DNA of 22,446 nt from an uncultured bacterium (GTDB taxonomy: Bacteria > Bacteroidota > Bacteroidia > Bacteroidales > CAIWKO01). The translations under genes and the position numbers were made by a program. How positions within the stretch are numbered: position 1 is the first letter of the stretch; each line of letters opens with the position of its first letter. The stretch covers positions 1 through 22,446 of the forward strand of contig CAIWVT010000345.1 of NCBI GenBank assembly GCA_903916135.1, read 5' to 3'. The notes under the pieces are model-generated. The model was given only the letters and a program-made list of their open reading frames with translations. It made no database searches and was not told where the DNA came from. Below, piece after piece: positions 15,193 to 22,165 of this stretch.

Positions 15193-15768
15193 ATGAAAAC
15201 CTATCCTAAAATATCCCTTACGGGCGATCTCGGCAGCGGCAAAAGCCATTTGAGTCGCCTCCTTGCTGAAACGCTTGGCTTTAGAATCGTTTCCACGGGT
15301 TTCATCCAACGCGAGATAGCCACTAAATACGGTATGTCCACTCTCGAACTCAACGAATACACCCAAACCCATCCCGAAATTGACGAAGAAATTGACCAAC
15401 GTGTCACCGAGCTGCAAGAAGCTAAAGAATCCCTGATTTTTGATTCGCGATTGGCATGGCATTTCGCGCCAAAATCATTCAAAGTTTACTTGACTGTGGA
15501 TGTGGAAGAGGCTGCCCGCCGTATCTTTTTCGACCAACGCACCAGCGAAAACTATCAAAACATCGCCGAAGCCCGCAATCAAATCATGGCTCGCAGAAAA
15601 AGCGAAGTGGAACGTTTCAAACGTTTCTATGATGTGGATTACTCCGATTTCAGCAACTACGACGTCGTGGTGGATACCACCCGCGCCAAACCCGAAGACG
15701 TCTGCGACAAAATCCTTGCCGCATTCAAAGCTTGGTTAGAAAAACAACAGACAGAAGCGCAGGAATGA
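15193..15768 (+). CDS. Archaeal-type cytidylate kinase-like P-loop kinase
   Basis: 191 aa, cytosolic. The ATG at 15193 is chosen because it places the P-loop GDLGSGKS at residues 11-18; the open frame extends 65 codons upstream through repeats and a promoter. The sequence follows the compact archaeal (d)CMP kinase pattern. It has FRIVSTGFIQREIATKYGMS, then LNEYTQTHPEIDEEIDQRV, then SLIFDSRLAWHF, the YLTVDVEEAARRI strand, and a lid-like segment RRKSEVERFKRFYDVDYSDFSNYDVVVDT. The likely reaction is ATP + (d)CMP to ADP + (d)CDP. It is shorter than the usual bacterial Cmk (about 220-230 aa) and lacks that enzyme's insert, so it is an alternative CMP kinase or a related nucleoside-monophosphate kinase. 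Confidence 0.82.
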   Translation: MKTYPKISLTGDLGSGKSHLSRLLAETLGFRIVSTGFIQREIATKYGMSTLELNEYTQTHPEIDEEIDQRVTELQEAKESLIFDSRLAWHFAPKSFKVYLTVDVEEAARRIFFDQRTSENYQNIAEARNQIMARRKSEVERFKRFYDVDYSDFSNYDVVVDTTRAKPEDVCDKILAAFKAWLEKQQTEAQE

Positions 15769-15801
15769 AACAATAGCTTCCCTCCTATCCCAATACCTTA
15801 T

Positions 15802-15871
15802 TACCTTTTACCTTGTACCTTTTACCTTTTACCTTGTACCTTTTACCTTTTCCCTTTTACCTTTCACCTTT
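15802..15871. repeat. TACCTTT heptamer array, ten units
   Basis: Ten 7-bp units run from 15802 to 15871. The first six follow a TTT-TTG-TTT ending order repeated twice, so the pattern repeats every 21 bp. The last bases overlap the stop codon of the minus-strand lipoprotein gene at 15870. Confidence 0.9.
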
Positions 15872-16646
15872 ATTCTACTGTGAACTTTTGTGAGAAATAA
15901 ATCTTTCGCACGTTGATTTTCTTAGGGTCTTTTTCGTCGGGTCGCAGGTCTTGAACCATGCCTCGAACTAAGTTCTTACCTTTATTATATGTCTTGGTTT
16001 TATAGGTGGCAACAAAATTCACAGCTTTAATCGTGTCACACTTTGCATTGGCAGGCAAAGCATAATTTGCATCAAAAGGACCCACCACTACAATCATGTA
16101 AGCCTTAAAATAGGCTGCCTCCAAACTCACATTCATCACAAAATCCTCCCCCTGCTTGATTTTTTCTGCCGCCGGCGCTACCTTTATATAATTACTTTCC
16201 GTTTGATTGACACTTCCGTCGGAGGAATACTCTATCCATTGGTTCAGAAATTCCTTACCTTCCACATTCAGATACTCGCGCTTTCCCGTCATAATTTCGT
16301 CCGTGTTGAACACATAAAACCAACCTGTCTTTTGCCCATCCACATATTGCCCAAAATTATTCACGTTGCCGTTGTTGTGAAACACCACGCCGCAACCTTG
16401 GTTTTTATCCTTTTCGATAAACGAAATATTCTTTGGGTTCTGTTTATGATAATTCATCAACATCCCATCGGGTTTGCCATCTTTATATTCTTGAATGTAT
16501 TCGATGTTGCCATCGGCGGTATATTTCACATGCAATTCCTTGGTGCTATTGCCGGGTTTAATCACATATTCGCCTTTGTCGTTCGGGCGATTCGAACATG
16601 AAGAGAGCATAAAAACTGCTGCAATTAAAATTAAATATTTTTTCAT
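15870..16646 (-). CDS. Lipoprotein with MORN_2-like repeats
   Basis: 258 aa. A lipoprotein signal peptide MKKYLILIAAVFMLSSC ends in the lipobox LSSC, so the mature protein starts at C17 and is anchored in a membrane. Residues about 45-135 contain MORN_2-type repeats of the kind in the YwqK family: YTADGNIEYIQEYKDGKPDG, VVFHNNGNVNNFGQYVDGQKTG, then IEYSSDGSVNQTE. The C-terminal half (about 150-258) is a separate, probably beta-rich domain with no motif I recognise. It is transcribed divergently from the Rieske gene, with 66 bp between the starts. Function unknown. Confidence 0.82.
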   Translation of the reverse strand: MKKYLILIAAVFMLSSCSNRPNDKGEYVIKPGNSTKELHVKYTADGNIEYIQEYKDGKPDGMLMNYHKQNPKNISFIEKDKNQGCGVVFHNNGNVNNFGQYVDGQKTGWFYVFNTDEIMTGKREYLNVEGKEFLNQWIEYSSDGSVNQTESNYIKVAPAAEKIKQGEDFVMNVSLEAAYFKAYMIVVVGPFDANYALPANAKCDTIKAVNFVATYKTKTYNKGKNLVRGMVQDLRPDEKDPKKINVRKIYFSQKFTVE

Positions 16647-16671
16647 AAGTCAAATTTTGGCGTAAAATTAG

Positions 16672-16679
16672 TACTTTTG
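16672..16679 (+). promoter_or_regulatory. Putative -7 element TACTTTTG in divergent promoter
   Basis: Exact TAnnTTTG match 33 bp upstream of the ATG at 16713. It overlaps the first in-frame start (TTG at 16677), showing that start is wrong. The minus strand of the same 66-bp gap has TAATTTTA (16663-16670), a near match serving the lipoprotein gene. Confidence 0.5.
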
Positions 16680-16712
16680 ATTCGTTTTGGAGAAAGAAAA
16701 AAGAAAAATCTT

Positions 16713-17696
16713 ATGATAAAGAATCAATGGTATGTGATTTATGATGCTCGAAAGCTCAAAAAAGGAGCTGTGGTGGGCATAAAAAGATTGAGCGAAAAGC
16801 TTGTCTTATGGCGCAATACGGATAACACTGTTGGATGCATAGCCGATAAATGTTGTCATCGGGGAGCTTCCTTGTCGCAAGGCTATGTGAAGGACAATCA
16901 TATTCAATGTCCTTTTCACGGCATCGAATTCAGCAACGATGGAAGCTGTCAGTTGATTCCGGCAAACGGAAAGAACGCCAACATCCCCGAAACATTTTTC
17001 CAAAAAGCTTACCCCACGCAAGAGAAGCATGGTTTCATTTGGATATTTTGGGGCAATCAAAAAGAGCAGCTTCCTGAGATTCCTTTTTTTGATAACATAG
17101 ATGCGAAGATGCACTATGCGGGTTTCGAAAATCATTGGCAGATGCACTACACGCGCTGCATCGAAAACCAATTGGATGTGTTGCACCTGCCCTTTGTACA
17201 TCGCACCACCATCGGCAAAGGAAACAGAACGATTATCAATGGACCCAACACCGTCATGACTGATAAAGGCTTCAACATCTATATCAAGAATGAACTTGAC
17301 AATGGTCAGAAACCCCTAAAGCCAAACGAAATGCCCGAACCGCTGCCCAATCAGCAGCATTTGAAATTTATATTCCCCAACTTGTGGCAAAACTTTCTCA
17401 CCCCAAAGCTTCTCATCCTAATTTCTTTCACACCTGTGGATGAAGACAACACTTTGCTCTTTCTGCGGATGTATCAAAAGATGGTGAACATCCCTTTGTT
17501 GGAACAACTACTGAATTTTTTGATGATGAAATATAATCTCATCATCCTGAATCAAGATAAAAGGATAGTGTTGAAACAACTGCCCAACAAATCCGACATC
17601 CACATGGACGAACGTTTGGTGATGGCAGATCAACCCATTATTAAATATCGTCAACTGCGGCAACAATTGCTTGACGAGAATGAAAAGATGCCATAA
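16713..17696 (+). CDS. Rieske non-heme iron oxygenase
   Basis: 327 aa from the ATG at 16713, cytosolic. The Rieske [2Fe-2S] site is C47-C48-H49 and C66-P-F-H69 (CCHRGASLSQGY, then CPFHGIEF). The mononuclear iron site follows the N-x2-D-x2-H-x4-H pattern: N152, D155, H158 and H163 in IENQLDVLHLPFVHR. Domain order is Rieske first, catalytic second, as in single-component-alpha ring-hydroxylating oxygenases and the related PaO/VanA-type enzymes. Substrate unknown; no ferredoxin reductase gene is next to it, so electrons must come from elsewhere. The iron ligands are complete, so it should be active. The neighbours are not pathway-related. Confidence 0.88.
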   Translation: MIKNQWYVIYDARKLKKGAVVGIKRLSEKLVLWRNTDNTVGCIADKCCHRGASLSQGYVKDNHIQCPFHGIEFSNDGSCQLIPANGKNANIPETFFQKAYPTQEKHGFIWIFWGNQKEQLPEIPFFDNIDAKMHYAGFENHWQMHYTRCIENQLDVLHLPFVHRTTIGKGNRTIINGPNTVMTDKGFNIYIKNELDNGQKPLKPNEMPEPLPNQQHLKFIFPNLWQNFLTPKLLILISFTPVDEDNTLLFLRMYQKMVNIPLLEQLLNFLMMKYNLIILNQDKRIVLKQLPNKSDIHMDERLVMADQPIIKYRQLRQQLLDENEKMP

Positions 17697-17797
17697 GCCT
17701 ATCATTTCAAACCGCATTTCCTTCATCTCAACATAAAGAAAAAAAGAAAAATACATCGAACATAAAAAAATCTGTACTATGTTTCAAAAAAATTGTG

Positions 17798-17805
17798 TAG
17801 GTTTG
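17798..17805 (+). promoter_or_regulatory. Putative -7 element TAGGTTTG
   Basis: Exact TAnnTTTG match 36 bp upstream of the ATG at 17842. Confidence 0.5.
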
Positions 17806-17841
17806 TACCCAAATTTATTGTTTCATTAAAAACTACTATTT

Positions 17842-19668
17842 ATGTTGAAAAATCACCCTAAAGGTCTCTTGGTAGCATTCTTTACGAACATGGGCGAACG
17901 CTTCGGCTTCTACACCATGATGGCTATTTTGGTTATGTTTCTACAGGCGCGCTACGGATTGAACGAAGAGTCGGCAGGCTCGATTTATTCATGGTTCTAC
18001 TTTGCCATTTATGCACTGGCACTGTTGGGCGGCTTGATAGCCGACTGGTCGAAAAAATACAAGACAGTAATTTTCTTCGGGCAGGTGATTATGTTTGCCG
18101 GTTATTGCATTATTGCCATTCCGGGCTCTACCCTTGAAGTTTCGGTGGGTGCGTTGATGGTAATTGCTCTTGGCAATGGCTTGTTCAAGGGAAATTTGCA
18201 GGCGGTTGTGGGTCAGATGTATGACAACGACAAATACCGCAAATTCCGCGACAGCGCATTTATGATATTCTATATGGGTATCAATGTAGGTGCATTTTTC
18301 GCTCCCTTTGTAGCCAAAGGCATAAAAGGCTATTGGCTGAAAACTAACGGCTATCTCGAAAATGCCGATCTGCCTTCGCTATGCCACCAGTATTTAAGTG
18401 GAACACCTTTAAAAGATCCTGCACAGTTTCAAACTCTGGCCAATAAAGCAATCATTGAAGGGGGAGGCAAATCGGCCACAGACCTGGGCGCTTTTGCGAC
18501 AGACTATATTCAGGTTTTCTCCACCGGTTTCAACTATGCCTTTGGTATTGCTGCTGGAGCCATGATATTGTCGCTGGTAATTTATCTTATCTTCAACAAG
18601 CTGATACCCGTTAAGCAGGTGGAAGTTGTGAAAACAGAGAACAAAACGGTGGTTAGCTTAGGCAGCAATGTGAAGGCGGTGATTATTTCGGCTGTGTTGA
18701 TGGTGTTTGTTACTTTGGCATTCTATTTGGCCGATCAGTATACCGATGTAAAAGAGATCAACTATATGTTAGGACTTGCCGTTGGTTTGTTCGTGGGATT
18801 TGTTGCCATGGTGTTCCAGATGTCCACCAAAGACGAACGTCCGCGTATTGTGGCACTTAGCCTGGTGTTTTTGGTAGTAATCTTTTTTTGGATGTCATTC
18901 CATCAAAACGGACTGACACTTACCTATTTTGCGAAATCTTATACGGTGCAGTTTGTAGGACCCATTACGGATCTGTTCTTTGACATTTGGTCTATATTAT
19001 GTGTGATAGCAGCTATGGCCGGTTGTGCCATGCTTTTCTTCACGAAAAAAGCCGTAACAAAGATTATTGGAGCAATAATGTTTGTTGGATTTGGAATAGG
19101 ATGTTACTTATTTGCTAAATACAATGATCCTACAAAATCCATATCACCTGAAGTATTCCAGTCGTTCAACCCCTTATTTATTGTTTCGCTGACGTTGCCT
19201 GTGATGGGAATTTTTGCATGGTTGAATAAAAAAGGCAAAGAGCCTTCATCACCCAAAAAGATCGGCATCGGGATGTTTATTGCTGCCGTTGGATTTATAC
19301 TTATTTTGATTGCCTCTCTGGGGCTGGTATCACCGAAAGACATGGGTGGAGCCGCCGTTGAAGAGATTCACCGCGTTTCACCTTATTGGTTGATGAGTTC
19401 CTATTTGATACTTACCATAGCTGAACTTTTCCTCAGCCCTATAGGTTTATCGTTTGTATCGAAAGTAGCCCCGCCACGTTTTCAGGGCTTAATGCAGGGT
19501 GGTTGGCTTTTGGCTACTGCCATCGGCAACAAATTCTTGTTTATCGGAAGTTTGATGTGGGGCAAAGTTGAGTTATATGCGCTTTGGGGAATTTTCATCA
19601 TCTGTTGCATTTTAGCAGCAATCTTCATTTTCTCCATTATGAAACGACTCGAACGCGTTACCAAATAA
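17842..19668 (+). CDS. POT/PTR2 family proton-coupled peptide transporter
   Basis: 608-aa inner-membrane protein of the MFS POT family that imports di- and tripeptides with protons. The N-terminal signature FFTNMGERFGFYTMMAIL and the PTR2 signature FYMGINVGAFFAPFVAKG are clear. GLIADW in the loop after helix 2, a long central part, and a C-terminal bundle ending KVAPPRFQGLMQGGWLLATAIGN complete the family pattern. It is longer than the common 480-510 aa bacterial members because of an extracytoplasmic or linker insertion around residues 170-230 and an extended middle. In the conserved E-x2-E-R motif the first glutamate is Asn16 (N16-M-G-E19-R20). Own promoter at 17798 and terminator at 19681. 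Confidence 0.9.
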   Translation: MLKNHPKGLLVAFFTNMGERFGFYTMMAILVMFLQARYGLNEESAGSIYSWFYFAIYALALLGGLIADWSKKYKTVIFFGQVIMFAGYCIIAIPGSTLEVSVGALMVIALGNGLFKGNLQAVVGQMYDNDKYRKFRDSAFMIFYMGINVGAFFAPFVAKGIKGYWLKTNGYLENADLPSLCHQYLSGTPLKDPAQFQTLANKAIIEGGGKSATDLGAFATDYIQVFSTGFNYAFGIAAGAMILSLVIYLIFNKLIPVKQVEVVKTENKTVVSLGSNVKAVIISAVLMVFVTLAFYLADQYTDVKEINYMLGLAVGLFVGFVAMVFQMSTKDERPRIVALSLVFLVVIFFWMSFHQNGLTLTYFAKSYTVQFVGPITDLFFDIWSILCVIAAMAGCAMLFFTKKAVTKIIGAIMFVGFGIGCYLFAKYNDPTKSISPEVFQSFNPLFIVSLTLPVMGIFAWLNKKGKEPSSPKKIGIGMFIAAVGFILILIASLGLVSPKDMGGAAVEEIHRVSPYWLMSSYLILTIAELFLSPIGLSFVSKVAPPRFQGLMQGGWLLATAIGNKFLFIGSLMWGKVELYALWGIFIICCILAAIFIFSIMKRLERVTK

Positions 19669-19680
19669 AGATAATTATAG

Positions 19681-19707
19681 AAAAGAGGCTTACGAGCCTC
19701 TTTTTTT
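19681..19707 (+). terminator. Strong intrinsic terminator (copy 1)
   Basis: AAAAGAGGCT and AGCCTCTTTT form a 10-bp stem over a TACG tetraloop, with a T-run after it, 12 bp past the stop at 19668. The whole hairpin recurs identically at 20998. Confidence 0.92.
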
Positions 19708-19739
19708 ATTTTATTTGCTACTATAAATAAAAAATAGCG

Positions 19740-19747
19740 TAAATTTG
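19740..19747 (+). promoter_or_regulatory. Putative -7 element TAAATTTG
   Basis: Exact TAnnTTTG match 14 bp before the ATG at 19762. A TTG at 19715-19717 lies 22 bp upstream of it, close to the expected -33 spacing. This is the best two-part promoter in the window. Confidence 0.55.
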
Positions 19748-19761
19748 TCAAAAAAAAATCT

Positions 19762-20925
19762 ATGAAAAAACAAATCTTCCTCTTCATTTTAATTGCTTTA
19801 ACCACAGCGGTTTTTGCACAACTTCCGGTTGGTCATCGCCAAATTACGTATCAAGACCCTGCCCGTAGCAATCGCAGTATTCCAACCGAAATCTATTATC
19901 CTGCAGTAACTGCCGGAGAAAATGTAGCTGTTGCCACCGGAGAATTTCCAATTATTGTTTTCGGACATGGTTTTTTGATGGTTTGGAGTAGCTACGACAA
20001 TTTCTGGAACTCTATTGTCCCAAGTGGATACATAATGATTTTTCCTACTACCGAAGGAACTATGTCGCCCGTTCATGCTGATTTTGGTGCAGATTTGGCT
20101 TTTTTGATTAACACCCTAAAAGCCGAAAACACGAACAGTAGCTCGCCTTTCTATCAGAAAATTGCCACAACCTCTGCCATTATGGGACATTCCATGGGAG
20201 GCGGAGCATCGTTTTTGGCTTGCGAAAACAACACCGTGCCAACTATAATGGTAACATTTGCCGCAGCAGTTACCACTCCATCTTCTGTTACTGCAGCAGC
20301 CAATGTATCTATACCAACGATAGTTTTTTCAGGCGATAATGATTGTGTGGCTCCCCCTGCCAGTCATCAAACCCTTATGTATAACGCATTGACCACAAAT
20401 TGCAAAATCTTCATCAACATCTTAGGTGGCGGGCATTGCTATTTTGCGAATTCAGATACCTATTGCTCGCTTGGAGAACTTACATGTTCACATCCCATAA
20501 CAAGTGCTGACCAACATGCCACTGTCTCAAGTTTATTGCTTCCGTTAATTGATTATTATTTAAAATCAGATGCAACAGCAGGCACCAATTTTGTTGACTT
20601 ATTGACTACTTCCCCTAAAGTTACCTACATAAAAGATTGCGAAATTAATCCGTCAGCCATCAACGAATTCAAAACCGATTGTACGATGAATCTATTTCCA
20701 AATCCTACAAGTGATATTATTCAAATTACTTATACAGCTTTTAGCAACGGTATCCTTACTTTGAATGATATGACCGGCAGAACCCTTCTATCAAAGCATA
20801 TTGAAAAGACATCAACTCCTCAAGTGGAAACCTTCGACATAAAGAATCTAAAACAGGCTGTTTATTTTATCAAACTGCTTGATGAGCAAAAAAATCAAAA
20901 AATCTTACGGTTTGTAAAGTTATAA
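19762..20925 (+). CDS. T9SS-secreted alpha/beta hydrolase (esterase/cutinase-like)
   Basis: 387 aa. The signal peptide MKKQIFLFILIALTTAVFAQ is followed by a compact alpha/beta-hydrolase domain (about 25-285). The nucleophile elbow is GHSMGGG with Ser144. The acid is Asp192 or Asp194 in FSGDNDCVAPPASH, and the base is His225 in GGGHCYF. The oxyanion segment is FGHGFL at 67-72. Order and spacing resemble cutinase-like/chlorophyllase-type esterases (PAF-acetylhydrolase superfamily). Several Cys (C153, C195, C214, C226, C235, C242, C293, C307) could form disulfides, consistent with export. The C-terminus is a T9SS sorting domain (LFPNPTSDIIQITY, then AVYFIKLL, then ILRFVKL). Substrate unknown; an extracellular ester, possibly a polyester, is plausible. 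Confidence 0.87.
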   Translation: MKKQIFLFILIALTTAVFAQLPVGHRQITYQDPARSNRSIPTEIYYPAVTAGENVAVATGEFPIIVFGHGFLMVWSSYDNFWNSIVPSGYIMIFPTTEGTMSPVHADFGADLAFLINTLKAENTNSSSPFYQKIATTSAIMGHSMGGGASFLACENNTVPTIMVTFAAAVTTPSSVTAAANVSIPTIVFSGDNDCVAPPASHQTLMYNALTTNCKIFINILGGGHCYFANSDTYCSLGELTCSHPITSADQHATVSSLLLPLIDYYLKSDATAGTNFVDLLTTSPKVTYIKDCEINPSAINEFKTDCTMNLFPNPTSDIIQITYTAFSNGILTLNDMTGRTLLSKHIEKTSTPQVETFDIKNLKQAVYFIKLLDEQKNQKILRFVKL

Positions 20926-20997
20926 GACTTGAGTAATTTAAAAGTGATGACAGCAATCTTCATCTGCTCAACACTATTGTATTATAAATAAAAACAT

Positions 20998-21025
20998 AAA
21001 AGAGGCTTACGAGCCTCTTTTTTTA
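20998..21025 (+). terminator. Strong intrinsic terminator (copy 2)
   Basis: Same AAAAGAGGCT-TACG-AGCCTCTTTT hairpin and T-run as at 19681, with the stem extended outward by ACAT/ATGT. It ends the hydrolase transcript 73 bp after its stop and lies 100 bp before array 2. Confidence 0.92.
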
Positions 21026-21119
21026 TGTCCTGACTTTTCATCTTCAAGATATATTGAGACATCAACTCTAAATTAGCATGTTTACTGATTAAGAATTTAT
21101 CGAGCATACTAAAAAGTTT

Positions 21120-21413
21120 GCAATGTATCATTAAAAATATAATATGCACGTTTAGAAGCACATTCTGCACCTTCAGATGTATGCAATGCATGCTCCGAGA
21201 TTCGCAATGCACAGTGAAGAGCTCGCAATGCACGGTGAAGAGATCGCAATGCACGGTGAAGAGTTCGCAATGCACGGTGAAGAGTTCACAATGCACGGTG
21301 AAAAGCTTGCAATGCACGGTGAAGAGTTCACAATGCACGGTGAAGAGTTCGCAATGCACGCTCCGATACTCACAATGCACGCTCCGAGATACGCAATGCA
21401 ATCCTTTTTGAAC
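21120..21413. repeat. 21-bp tandem array, about 14 units (array 2)
   Basis: Units of 21 bp from 21120 to 21413. The core eight (21204-21371) follow RCAATGCACGGTGAAG plus a variable end such as AGTTC, AGATC, AGCTC or AGCTT; units at 21183, 21351 and 21372 carry a GCTCCGA variant instead of GGTGAAG. Three decayed units (21120-21182) keep the register, retaining TGCAC or CAATG at the right place. Several frames are open, with an ATG in every unit, but I regard these as by-products. Sequence differs from array 1. Confidence 0.93.
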
Positions 21414-21424
21414 TCCTGACCTTA

Positions 21425-21655
21425 CTTTATCTATTCCGGAGTTTACTTTGGAAATTCCGAACTGCCCTTTATCTATTCCGGAGTTTACTTTGAAAATTTC
21501 TAACTGCCCTTTATCTATTCCGGTGTTTACTTTGGATATTTCTAAGTGTCCTTTTTCTATTCCGTAGGTTACTTTGAATATTTCTATCAGTCATTTGAAT
21601 ATTCCGTGGCACATTTTAGGCATCTTTATCTGTGCTTTGAAAAATATTTATGTTA
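21425..21655. repeat. 21-bp array of alternating units, 11 units (array 3)
   Basis: Eleven 21-bp units starting at 21425, nearly every one opening with CTTT. Odd units read CTTTATCTATTCCGGAGTTT-like and even units CTTTGGAAATTCCGAACTGC-like, so the first four pairs look like a 42-bp repeat. Both unit types share CTTT, then ATTCCG or ATTTCT, showing the 21-bp origin. Degeneration increases to the right (21593 onward), while the register of TTT at each unit start persists to about 21658. Confidence 0.85.
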
Positions 21656-22115
21656 CTTTCAATTAACAAGTAAAGAAGTTTTTGAATTATGATGATAGAT
21701 TTTCAATTTTAGCCTTTCCATTCAGAGGTGCGGCAACTACTTTCAAAATTCCTTAACGAATCATTGAAAAATAAAATCTATAGTATTTTTGTTTGAACTA
21801 CACAACTCAAGTTTCATTCATTATCTTTGTAAAGCGCACTTTTTGTCTTTTAATCTTTTTACTTATTATACTTCGATTTGAAAATAATCCTGCCAAAAAA
21901 AATCTAAATATCTTATGTTAGGATAGGACTTTTTCAAAATTATATCGGAAGTATAGAACCAACTAATAATTTTATCTTATTTATAAAAAAAAATTTTTTA
22001 TACATAATTTTCTTAAATACATATAAAATACAAGGTTACATAATAAAGTATTTTCCGTTAAAGATTTTTTTTCACTTTCTTGCATTTTTTTTCCCCTTTT
22101 TCCTTTATTATTATT
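21656..22115. other. Gene-free AT-rich region with an orphan promoter-like site
   Basis: About 460 bp without a convincing reading frame. TATCTTTG at 21822-21829 matches TAnnTTTG exactly and is followed by about 335 bp before the next ATG, so a small RNA or a long leader is possible. There is no clear terminator hairpin in the stretch. Confidence 0.4.
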
Positions 22116-22123
22116 TATCTTTG
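22116..22123 (+). promoter_or_regulatory. Putative -7 element TATCTTTG
   Basis: Exact TAnnTTTG match 42 bp before the ATG at 22166. Confidence 0.5.
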
Positions 22124-22165
22124 TAACCTGAAATTATTATTAAACTTTAAATAAAATTTACAACC

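Noticed and set aside
20982..21419. Coding of repeat proteins by array 2
   Set aside because: Same reasoning: several frames on both strands are open through the 21-bp units, and the minus frame runs through a terminator.
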